Part shown: positions 57,120 to 64,000 of the stretch, piece by piece
Numbering within the stretch: the stretch's first letter is position 1
Layout: every line of letters begins with the position of its first letter
Assembly: GCF_000934545.1 (NCBI RefSeq)
Contig: NZ_CP010554.1
Coordinates: forward strand, 2,870,612 to 2,934,611
Direction of reading: 5' to 3'
DNA from: Rugosibacter aromaticivorans
Lineage (GTDB): Bacteria > Pseudomonadota > Gammaproteobacteria > Burkholderiales > Rhodocyclaceae
DNA: 64,000 bases
The notes under the pieces: generated by a model
Seen by the model: only the letters and a program-made list of their open reading frames with translations
The model's database searches: none
Told to the model about the DNA's origin: nothing
Translations under genes and position numbers: made by a program

Positions 57120-57893
57120 TCACTCCTTCCAGTTTTTAACGCGTTCAATCATCTCGATGGCAAAGGCAAGATAGGCCTGCGCACCCTTGGCCCCTTTATC
57201 AAACAAAACACCAGGCACGCCATAACTTGGCGCTTCAGCCAGGCGAACATTACGCGGCACAATGGTCTTGAATACTTTCTCGCCAAAATGTTGCTCTAAT
57301 TGTGCCGAAACCTGATTTGACAAGGTACTTCGAGGATCAAACATTACCCGCAAGAGGCCAATAATTTTCAACTCACGGTTGAGATTGGCATGAACTTTCT
57401 TAATGGTATTGACCAGATCCGAGAGACCCTCCAGCGCATAATATTCACATTGCATAGGGATAATAACGCCATGCGCCGCGCATAAACCATTTAAAGTGAG
57501 CATGGAAAGCGAGGGTGGACAGTCTATCAAGACAAAATCGTAATCATCTTTGTGCGGTGCCAGCGCGTTCTTGAGGCGCACCTCTCGCTGTTCAAGCGCT
57601 ACTAGCTCTACCTCAGCACCGGCTAGATCTCGATTTGCGGGTAGCACATCAAATTTTCCGCTAGGTGATGTTGCTCGCGTCTGCGTAAGTGTTGCCAGTT
57701 GCAAAAGCAACTGATAAACCGAGCGCTTCAAGCCCCGTTTATCTATGCCACTGCCCATGGTGGCATTTCCTTGCGGGTCGAGATCTACCAACAGGGTACG
57801 CTGCCCTTGCGCAGCCAGTGCGGCAGCCAGATTGACGGCGGTTGTTGTTTTACCTACGCCACCCTTCTGGTTGGCTATGGCAAATATATGCAT
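57120..57893 (-). CDS. parA: Chromosome partitioning ATPase ParA (Soj)
   Basis: 257 residues from the ATG at 57893. Walker A deviant KGGVGKTTTAVNLAAALA, LLVDLDPQGNATMGSGID, VLIDCPPSLSMLTLNGL, and VIIPMQCEYYALEGLSDL identify a chromosomal ParA. Starting right after the rsmG stop, in the conserved order rsmG-parA-parB, it acts with ParB in origin segregation. Confidence 0.97.
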   Translation of the reverse strand: MHIFAIANQKGGVGKTTTAVNLAAALAAQGQRTLLVDLDPQGNATMGSGIDKRGLKRSVYQLLLQLATLTQTRATSPSGKFDVLPANRDLAGAEVELVALEQREVRLKNALAPHKDDYDFVLIDCPPSLSMLTLNGLCAAHGVIIPMQCEYYALEGLSDLVNTIKKVHANLNRELKIIGLLRVMFDPRSTLSNQVSAQLEQHFGEKVFKTIVPRNVRLAEAPSYGVPGVLFDKGAKGAQAYLAFAIEMIERVKNWKE

Positions 57894-57894
57894 G

Positions 57895-58533
57895 TCAGTG
57901 GTCTTTCTGCAGAACAATCAAATGGCGCTCAGCCGCCATGCCTGGCACTTGAAGCGGTAAGCACTGAGTGACATGCCACCCCACAGGAAGCCGTGATATT
58001 TCGTCTTGGGGCATCTGTCCTTTCATGGCGTATAGCGTGCCGCCTTCTACCAGCAAGTGTCCAGCCAGAGAGACAAAATCCGCCAATTCAGCAAATGCGC
58101 GTGATATCACTGCATCGCACCGTGCTGCAGGGTGGTTTTCAACCCGCCCACCCATGACGGTTAAATTCGATAGCTCAAGCTCGATTTTTACTTGGCGTTG
58201 AAATGCTGTCTTTTTATCCACAGAATCAATCAGGGTCATCTGTAATTGCGGGCAAGCGATTGCCAAGGGAATGCCCGGCAATCCAGCACCACTCCCCACA
58301 TCAGCCCAGCGCCGTGTCGCCAGCGCCGACTTTTCAAGATGGGGCAATATACTCAAAGAATCAAACAGATGCTGCGTCAACATGGCAGATTCTTCGCGTA
58401 TGGACGTCAAGTTATAGGTGGCATTCCATTTTTTTAGTAGCGTCAGGTACGCAAGTAGCTGCGCCTGTGCACTTTCTGGTAACGCTAGTCCTAGCGCCGT
58501 TAAACCTTGCTGCAACGGAACATCTAGCGTCAT
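57895..58533 (-). CDS. rsmG: 16S rRNA guanine-527 N7-methyltransferase
   Basis: 212 residues. It methylates G527 of 16S rRNA. Seen: [31 protein letters not shown], the SAM motif [17 protein letters not shown] and [20 protein letters not shown]. Residues 66-75 ([11 protein letters not shown]) are encoded by an antisense repeat copy, just before the SAM motif; relatives have a shorter link there. Its start overlaps the mnmG stop by 4 bases. Confidence 0.96.
   Translation of the reverse strand: MTLDVPLQQGLTALGLALPESAQAQLLAYLTLLKKWNATYNLTSIREESAMLTQHLFDSLSILPHLEKSALATRRWADVGSGAGLPGIPLAIACPQLQMTLIDSVDKKTAFQRQVKIELELSNLTVMGGRVENHPAARCDAVISRAFAELADFVSLAGHLLVEGGTLYAMKGQMPQDEISRLPVGWHVTQCLPLQVPGMAAERHLIVLQKDH
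58310..58336 (+). repeat. Dispersed repeat copy inside rsmG
   Basis: CGCCGTGTCGCCAGCGCCGA then CTTTTCA. Antisense to rsmG, encoding EKSALATRR, the same peptide as in ilvD. Confidence 0.85.
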
Positions 58534-60407
58534 GCCGCCTTCCGCCGCTTGAGATGCACTAAAAGCAAAGATATTGCCGCAGGTGTTACACCTTGAACTC
58601 GCGATGCCTGGCCCAGCGTTTCTGGACGCGCCTGATCTAGTTTTTGGCGTACTTCAAATGACAATCCATGTACCGCCTCGTAATCCATATTAGCGGGTAT
58701 GGCGGCCGATTCATGCGCCAAACTTTTAGCGACTTCCTCTTTCTGTCGCTCGATATATCCTTGATATTTAGCTTGAATTTCCACCTGCTCGACAACTTCA
58801 GAATCTGTAACAGCCTCTCCAGCGCCAGTAAAAGTCATTAAACTGGTATAGCTGACATCTGGTCGACGGAGTAGATCAAACAAACTATATTCATGCTCCA
58901 TTGGCTTACCAAGTACGCGCACAGCCTCTACCTCGCTGATTATCCGCGGATTAACCCACGTCGCCCGGGTACGCTCGACTTCGCGCGCAATGGCATCCCG
59001 CTTGCGATTAAAACGATCCCAGCGCTGATCATCCACAAGCCCTAATACGCGCCCCTCCTCGGTTAATCTTAAATCAGCATTATCTTCGCGCAAAGACAAG
59101 CGGTACTCTGCTCGACTGGTAAACATGCGATAAGGTTCAGATACCCCGCGCGTTATTAAATCATCTACCAGCACTCCCATGTACGCCTGATCCCGCCGCG
59201 GCGCCCAGGCTGGCAAATCTTTTGTGAACCGAGCCGCATTAACGCCAGCTAACAATCCCTGCGCTGCTGCCTCTTCATACCCGGTTGTCCCATTGATCTG
59301 GCCTGCAAAAAACAAACCGGCAATCGATTTTGTTTCCAGGCTGACCTTGAGATTCCGCGGGTCAAAATAATCATATTCAATGGCATAACCGGGCCGGGTT
59401 ATGTGCGCCTTTTCAAGACCACGTATAGATCGGATCAGATTCAACTGCACATCAAAGGGCAGACTAGTAGAAACTCCTTGCGGGTAGATTTCATACGTAT
59501 CAAGGCCTTCGGGTTCCATAAAAACCTGATGGCTGTCTTTGCCCGCAAAGCGATGAATTTTATCCTCTATCGACGGACAATATCGCGGGCCTACGCCCTC
59601 AATCACACCAGTAAACATGGGAGAGCGATCAAGTCCCCGACGAATAATGTCATGCGTATTTTCATTTGTATGGGTAATCCAACATGGTATCTGGCGTGGA
59701 TGCATGCTCACTGAGCCCACATATGAAAAAACAGGCACTGGGTCATCACCCGGCTGTCGCGTCATGACTGAGAAATCAATAGACCGCCCATCAAGTCTGG
59801 GAGGAGTACCCGTTTTCAAGCGACCCACAGGAAGCTTCAACTCTTTTAACCGCTGACTTAGCAAGATAGCAGCTGGATCACCAAATCGACCGGCACGATA
59901 ATTCTCCAACCCAACATGAACCAGTCCATTGAGAAAGGTACCCGCCGTCAAAACAACCGCAGGCGCATAAAAACGAACGCCCAACTGAGTCACCACACCC
60001 GTAATACGATCACCTACAACAATGAAATCATCAACGGCCTGCTGAAACAATGTCAGATTTTTTTGGTTTTCAAGACGGGAACGGATCGCTTGTTTATACA
60101 ACTGACGATCTGCCTGAGCACGCGTTGCCCGAACGGCCGGCCCTTTTGACGCATTGAGAATACGAAACTGAATGCCCGCCTCATCGGTTGCCAGAGCCAT
60201 AGCCCCACCCAGTGCATCAATCTCTTTTACCAGGTGGCCTTTGCCAATCCCTCCAATGGAGGGGTTGCACGACATAGCACCCAACGTCTCAATGTTATGC
60301 GTGAGCAACAATGTCTGAGCGCCTACCCGTGCCGATGCGAGCGCAGCCTCTGTGCCTGCATGCCCACCACCCACGACGATTACATCAAATGCGGCTGGAA
60401 AATCCAC
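58530..60407 (-). CDS. mnmG: tRNA uridine-5-carboxymethylaminomethyl(34) synthesis enzyme MnmG
   Basis: 625 residues, an FAD enzyme that with MnmE modifies wobble uridine 34. FAD motif [40 protein letters not shown], the catalytic Cys region [13 protein letters not shown], and [20 protein letters not shown] are all intact, and the C-terminal MnmE-binding helices are present. No repeat copy was seen in it. Confidence 0.98.
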   Translation of the reverse strand: MDFPAAFDVIVVGGGHAGTEAALASARVGAQTLLLTHNIETLGAMSCNPSIGGIGKGHLVKEIDALGGAMALATDEAGIQFRILNASKGPAVRATRAQADRQLYKQAIRSRLENQKNLTLFQQAVDDFIVVGDRITGVVTQLGVRFYAPAVVLTAGTFLNGLVHVGLENYRAGRFGDPAAILLSQRLKELKLPVGRLKTGTPPRLDGRSIDFSVMTRQPGDDPVPVFSYVGSVSMHPRQIPCWITHTNENTHDIIRRGLDRSPMFTGVIEGVGPRYCPSIEDKIHRFAGKDSHQVFMEPEGLDTYEIYPQGVSTSLPFDVQLNLIRSIRGLEKAHITRPGYAIEYDYFDPRNLKVSLETKSIAGLFFAGQINGTTGYEEAAAQGLLAGVNAARFTKDLPAWAPRRDQAYMGVLVDDLITRGVSEPYRMFTSRAEYRLSLREDNADLRLTEEGRVLGLVDDQRWDRFNRKRDAIAREVERTRATWVNPRIISEVEAVRVLGKPMEHEYSLFDLLRRPDVSYTSLMTFTGAGEAVTDSEVVEQVEIQAKYQGYIERQKEEVAKSLAHESAAIPANMDYEAVHGLSFEVRQKLDQARPETLGQASRVQGVTPAAISLLLVHLKRRKAA

Positions 60408-60474
60408 TTTTTATAATCCAAAATCTAGAGGCGCAATCATACCCCTCTGCGCTCGAAAACATAAACCTCAAAAT

Positions 60475-60490
60475 AGTTTCACGTGAAACA
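60475..60490. other. parS: parS site 1
   Basis: AGTTTCACGTGAAACA, 15 of 16 matches to the bacterial parS consensus TGTTTCACGTGAAACA. It lies in the 114-base gap between mnmE and mnmG, close to parAB. Confidence 0.93.
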
Positions 60491-60500
60491 ACGCCTTTAA

Positions 60501-60516
60501 TGTTCCACGTGAAACA
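60501..60516. other. parS: parS site 2
   Basis: TGTTCCACGTGAAACA, 15 of 16 matches to the parS consensus. Centred 26 bases from site 1. Confidence 0.93.
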
Positions 60517-60521
60517 TGGGG

Positions 60522-61871
60522 TTATTTTCCAATACAAAAGCGAGAAAATATCTCACCCAGCAAATCATCTGCTGAAAACTCCCCCGTAATGCTGGATAAA
60601 GCTACTTGCGCTAATCGCAACTCTTCTGCACAAAGCTCAACTTGGCTTAATCGCCGTTCTGCGAGCGCCGACTTTTCTGCCGCATGATTTAGTGCCTCAA
60701 TGTGTCTTGCGCGCGCAAGTACAACATCCTCACCATTGCCAACCCAACCTGCTACCCGCAATAACTCATCCCGCAGCAAGCCAACACCTTCACCGCTACG
60801 CGCGGATAAGCAGAGATGTATGCGGCCATCGAGTTCGAAACGCTGGGGCTGCTTGCCAGCCAAGTCACTTTTGTTTTCAATAACCAGCTGCTCTACCCCT
60901 AAAGGTAGTCGCGCAGCAATCACCTGGTCAGCATCTGTAATTCCAACTCTTGCGTCAACTAGCTGCAGAATAACATCCGCATGCCCAATCTCATGCCAAG
61001 CACGATCAATCCCCACCCGCTCAATGGGATCATCTGTTGCTCGCAATCCAGCCGTGTCAATAACATGCAACGGGATACCGTTAATCTGTATCGTTTCACG
61101 CAGCACGTCGCGCGTCGTTCCTGCGTGTTCAGTCACAATCGCACGATCTTCACCCGATAAACGATTCAGCAAAGATGATTTGCCAACATTAGGCAAGCCC
61201 GTCAACACTACATGAAGACCTGTCCGCAACAGGCTACCAGCACGGGCACGTGATAGAAGGTTAGCCAGATCGACACGCAAATTATTCAGCCGCTCAGCCG
61301 CATCCGTGTGCTGAAGTAAATCGATATCCTCTTCAGGAAAATCCAGTGTTGCCTCTATCAGCATTCGCAATTCGATCAGGCGACCAACCAAGCTCTGTAC
61401 TTCACGAGAAAACTCGCCCGATAAAGAACGTAATGCCGAGCGCGCAGCAGCTGCCGTACCAGCATCGATTAAATCAGCAACCGCTTCAGCCTGCGCCAAG
61501 TCCATTTTTTCATTAAGAAAAGCACGCTGGGTGAACTCGCCGGGATGCGCAATGCGTGCACCAAGCTCAACACAGCGCGCCAGCAGTATCTGCATGACAA
61601 CAGGGCCGCCGTGGCCCTGCAACTCAATCACATCCTCTCCAGTAAAAGAGTGGGGTGCGGAAAAATAAAGTAGCAAACCATGATCAATGACGGATCCATC
61701 GGCCGCCAAAAAGTCGGCGATGGTGACACGGCGCGGTTCAGGCGTTTTGCGGCAAAGCTGCATGGCAAATGGCAACAACCCGAGACCAGATACACGGACA
61801 ACACCAATGCCACCGCGACCAGGGGCCGTAGCAATCGCAGCGATAGTGTCCGATACAGCAGTATTCGACAT
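60522..61871 (-). CDS. mnmE: tRNA modification GTPase MnmE
   Basis: 449 residues. N-terminal tetrahydrofolate domain (TIAAIATAPGRGGIGVVRVSG; HSFTGEDVIELQGHGGPVVM), then G1 VLTGLPNVGKSSLLNRLSG, G3 VIDTAGLR, G4 ENKSDL, and the C-terminal CIGK. It contains two repeat copies: one at residues about 46-55 (RVTIADFLAADG, sense) and one at about 398-407 (AEKSALAERR, antisense), both in regions of normal length for the family. It partners MnmG. Confidence 0.97.
   Translation of the reverse strand: MSNTAVSDTIAAIATAPGRGGIGVVRVSGLGLLPFAMQLCRKTPEPRRVTIADFLAADGSVIDHGLLLYFSAPHSFTGEDVIELQGHGGPVVMQILLARCVELGARIAHPGEFTQRAFLNEKMDLAQAEAVADLIDAGTAAAARSALRSLSGEFSREVQSLVGRLIELRMLIEATLDFPEEDIDLLQHTDAAERLNNLRVDLANLLSRARAGSLLRTGLHVVLTGLPNVGKSSLLNRLSGEDRAIVTEHAGTTRDVLRETIQINGIPLHVIDTAGLRATDDPIERVGIDRAWHEIGHADVILQLVDARVGITDADQVIAARLPLGVEQLVIENKSDLAGKQPQRFELDGRIHLCLSARSGEGVGLLRDELLRVAGWVGNGEDVVLARARHIEALNHAAEKSALAERRLSQVELCAEELRLAQVALSSITGEFSADDLLGEIFSRFCIGK
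60652..60680 (+). repeat. Dispersed repeat copy inside mnmE (3' part)
   Basis: CGCCGTTCTGCGAGCGCCGA then CTTTTCTGC. Left part diverged (TTCTGCG for NTCACCA), right part exact. Antisense to the gene, encoding EKSALAERR. Confidence 0.75.
61708..61734 (-). repeat. Dispersed repeat copy inside mnmE (5' part)
   Basis: On the minus strand CGCCGTGTCACCATCGCCGA then CTTTTTG. One base differs from the core (ATCG for AGCG). Sense to mnmE, encoding RRVTIADFLA. Confidence 0.82.
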
Positions 61872-61930
61872 GCGAACCTTCAGGGCTTTCGGTGGAGTGT
61901 GGAGCCTAACAGATTAGGCAGACACTCCCC

Positions 61931-63562
61931 CTAGGCTGACTTACTACTACCCGCTTCTATGAGCCGGGTAATCTGCCATTGCTGCGCAATCGACAACAAG
62001 TTATTGACAGTCCAATACAATACCAAGCCCGCCGGGAAAAACAAAAACATTCCCGTGAATAAAATAGGCATCATGAGCATAACCTTAGCTTGCAAAGGAT
62101 CGGGCGGAGCCGGGTTAAGCTTCGTCTGAATAAACATCGTGACACCCATGAGCAATGGCAAAACATAATATGGGTCTTGCGCAGACAAGTCTTTTATCCA
62201 TCCAATCCATGGTGCATTACGCATCTCTACGGTGCCCTGTAAAACCCAATACAGAGAGATAAAAACGGGGATTTGAATGAGAATAGGCAAACACCCACCG
62301 AGTGGATTGATATTTTCTTTTTTGTAAAGTGCCATCATTTCCTGGTTCAGACGCATTTTGTCGTCCCCATAGGTCTCTTTCAGCTTAGCCAATTTCGGAG
62401 TAACCAAGCGCATCTTAGCCATGGATTTATAGCTTGCTGCTGATAGCGGGAAGAACACCAGCTTGATCAAGACGGTCAGCAAAATAATCGCCCAACCCCA
62501 ATTACCTGTCAGTTTATGGATCACGCCCAACACCCAAAACAGGGGCGCTGCAATCACTGTCAGCCAACCATAATCAACAACCAAATCAAACCCCGGAGCA
62601 ATACCTTTTAGATTCTCCAATTCCTGAGGTCCAGCATAGAGTGATACGGAGCTTTTGCCATCAGCACCCACCGGCAAAATAACGCCTGCAGAGTAGAGAT
62701 TATCGCCAATCGTCCGCATATAAAACTCACGCGCAATACCCGCAGTCGGTAACCAAGCAGCCACAAAATAGTGCTGAACCATAGCTAACCAACCGTTATC
62801 TGCTTTGGTTGCGAATTTGGCTTTATTTTTAGTGATATCCGAAAAACTAACTTTTTGGAATTTTTCTGCTTCAGTAAATACAGCGGGCCCAGTAAAAGTC
62901 GAGGCACCCATCATCATGGAATTGCTTTTGCCTTCCGCAGGCTTACCGTCACGAGTAAATTGATAATATGCAAAAGCACCTGCAGGAAGGCCTTCATGAC
63001 GGATGTCAATTTGATAGCTCCCGCGGTGAAAAATGTAAGTCTTTACTACCTCTTTACCACTTGCTAAATCTGCAACAAGTTGAACGCTAAGGGTGCTATC
63101 TCCCTCTTTTAAAAAACGCGACTCACTAGTTACGCGCCACATGCTTCGATGATTGGGTAAGCCTTCGCCAATAGCACCCGATTGAGCCCTATAAAAATGC
63201 TGATCACCATCATCAAAAAGAACAAACGCACGTTTTTTATCTTTAGTATCTCGATGGTTTTTTAATTCCAGGCGAACAATGTCACCACCTTGGGATGATA
63301 TTTCGGCTAAAAACAAGTCGGTTTCCACCTTGATGATTTCAGCCTTAGCAACCCCTTTGTCCGCAGTAGCTGCTAACCCAGTTACCGGGGAAGGAATACC
63401 AGTGTAAGAAGCACTAACCCCTCCCTGGGAGGGCAGGCCACCCACAGGAGCTGCCACAGTAGCTAATGAATTCTTTGGTTGAAAATGTTTTTGCCAGCCA
63501 TCCCAAAGCATTACCAGCGAGAAGCTGAACACAAGAAGTAATACTAATCGTCGGTTATCCAT
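61931..63562 (-). CDS. yidC: Membrane protein insertase YidC
   Basis: 543 residues. An N-terminal helix (RRLVLLLVFSFSLVMLWDGW) anchors a large periplasmic P1 domain (about 60-340), followed by the conserved core with helices around APLFWVLGVIHKLTGNWGWAI, LIKLVFFPLSAASYKSMAKM (hydrophilic groove region), GGCLPILIQIPVFISLYWVL and FTGMFLFFPAGLVLYWTVNNLLSIAQQW. It inserts proteins, including F0 subunits, into the inner membrane. Placed 59 bases upstream of mnmE. Confidence 0.97.
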   Translation of the reverse strand: MDNRRLVLLLVFSFSLVMLWDGWQKHFQPKNSLATVAAPVGGLPSQGGVSASYTGIPSPVTGLAATADKGVAKAEIIKVETDLFLAEISSQGGDIVRLELKNHRDTKDKKRAFVLFDDGDQHFYRAQSGAIGEGLPNHRSMWRVTSESRFLKEGDSTLSVQLVADLASGKEVVKTYIFHRGSYQIDIRHEGLPAGAFAYYQFTRDGKPAEGKSNSMMMGASTFTGPAVFTEAEKFQKVSFSDITKNKAKFATKADNGWLAMVQHYFVAAWLPTAGIAREFYMRTIGDNLYSAGVILPVGADGKSSVSLYAGPQELENLKGIAPGFDLVVDYGWLTVIAAPLFWVLGVIHKLTGNWGWAIILLTVLIKLVFFPLSAASYKSMAKMRLVTPKLAKLKETYGDDKMRLNQEMMALYKKENINPLGGCLPILIQIPVFISLYWVLQGTVEMRNAPWIGWIKDLSAQDPYYVLPLLMGVTMFIQTKLNPAPPDPLQAKVMLMMPILFTGMFLFFPAGLVLYWTVNNLLSIAQQWQITRLIEAGSSKSA

Positions 63563-63593
63563 AACTCTCTATCAAACATTCGTAAATTATTAT

Positions 63594-63815
63594 TTAAGGT
63601 ACCGGATCATAGCCACCAGGATGCCACGGGTGACAGCGGCTCACCCGGCGTATCGTCAGCCATAATCCGATAATTAAACCATTTTTGCGCAAGGCCAATA
63701 TCGCGTAGTTAGAGCAACTGGGCTCAAAGCGGCAACGACTACCTATCAACGGACTGATGGTCCATTGATAGGAACGAATCATGGATAAAAAAATTTTAAC
63801 AGGCCAAGAGGTCAT
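63594..63815 (-). CDS. yidD: Membrane protein insertion efficiency factor YidD
   Basis: 73 residues, the usual size. LSMIRSYQWTISPLIGSRCRFEPSCSNYAILALRK has the conserved cysteines, and RVSRCHPWHPGGYDPVP is the C-terminal signature. The start overlaps the rnpA stop (ATGA), so both are translationally coupled. It helps YidC-dependent insertion. Confidence 0.96.
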   Translation of the reverse strand: MTSWPVKIFLSMIRSYQWTISPLIGSRCRFEPSCSNYAILALRKNGLIIGLWLTIRRVSRCHPWHPGGYDPVP

Positions 63816-64000
63816 GGAGTGACCAAGCGTTTAAGCAGATCGTCAATCAGCGATCGCCAACCTTTACGAAAAAGGTGCTTTGAAGAACCACGATTACCCA
63901 GAGGACGATTAACCCTTAAAACCACATCACAGGGCGGAAGCTCATTTGCAAGCAAACGAAAAGCCTCACGTCCTTGCCTTTTAATCGCGTTTCTCAAAAC
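63812..64000 (-). CDS. rnpA: Ribonuclease P protein component, partial (N-terminal part beyond the right edge)
   Basis: 62 C-terminal residues reach the right edge in an open frame. LRNAIKRQGREAFRLLANEL is the conserved RNR-type RNA-binding region (family form KRNRIKRLxRE), followed by DVVLRVNRPLGNRGSSK and ending in a basic tail. The protein binds RNase P RNA for 5' tRNA processing. The usual neighbours rpmH and dnaA are expected just outside the window. Confidence 0.9.
   Translation of the reverse strand, partial: VLRNAIKRQGREAFRLLANELPPCDVVLRVNRPLGNRGSSKHLFRKGWRSLIDDLLKRLVTP

Overview
The window looks like chromosomal DNA of a betaproteobacterium of moderate GC content. Three gene orders typical of that class support this: nadD-rsfS-rlmH-maf-rng; def-fmt with the opposed LysM-dprA-smg-topB set, then htpX-rsmB-DUF4390-ntrY-ntrX; and rnpA-yidD-yidC-mnmE-mnmG-rsmG-parA-parB-atpIBEFHAGDC. 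The last set marks the origin-proximal part of the chromosome, so rpmH and dnaA should lie just beyond the right edge. No phage, insertion sequence, CRISPR array or rRNA was seen. One tRNA, tRNA-Gly(CCC), is present.

Layout from left to right. 1-7.5 kb: an envelope and stress block with the N-terminal 1579 residues of a giant cyclic beta-glucan synthase (NdvB/ChvB type), an AI-2E/PerM-type membrane protein, two BON-domain proteins and a 49-residue membrane peptide. 7.9-19.5 kb: housekeeping genes (crotonase, lgt, ilvD, mobA, tRNA-Gly, rng, maf, rlmH, rsfS, nadD, a membrane protein, ttcA, a pteridine-reductase-like SDR, tcdA). 19.6-25.7 kb: the lower meta-cleavage (catechol) pathway without a ring-cleavage dioxygenase; its first gene, the hydroxymuconic semialdehyde dehydrogenase, carries a frameshift. 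25.9-41.9 kb: DUF924, topB, smg, dprA, LysM, def, fmt, a PuuD-like membrane protein, htpX, rsmB, DUF4390, ntrY, ntrX (with a degenerate central domain) and hemE. 41.9-42.3 kb: an AT-rich gap with a DnaA-box cluster that is a candidate replication origin. 42.3-49.1 kb: priA, DUF971, ubiE, Tim44-like, ubiJ, a FadL-type porin, sodB. 49.2-64 kb: the ATP synthase operon, parAB with two parS sites, rsmG, mnmG, mnmE, yidC, yidD and partial rnpA.

The most unusual signal is a dispersed repeat. A core of about 17 bases (CACCAGCGCCGACTTTT), usually preceded by CGCCGT(C/A/G)T, recurs about 15 times between 7.9 and 61.7 kb on both strands. Most copies lie inside housekeeping genes and are read in several different frames. 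Short copies occupy positions where family proteins have ordinary sequence of similar length. Two clear long copies (dprA, ntrY) and one degenerate copy (nadD) carry extra DNA between the two halves and coincide with extra residues in the protein. The repeat was not found in the 1-7.5 kb block, the meta-pathway cluster or the atp genes. This could be a DNA-uptake-like tag, a miniature intragenic element, or a chromosome-organisation motif; the sequence alone does not decide.
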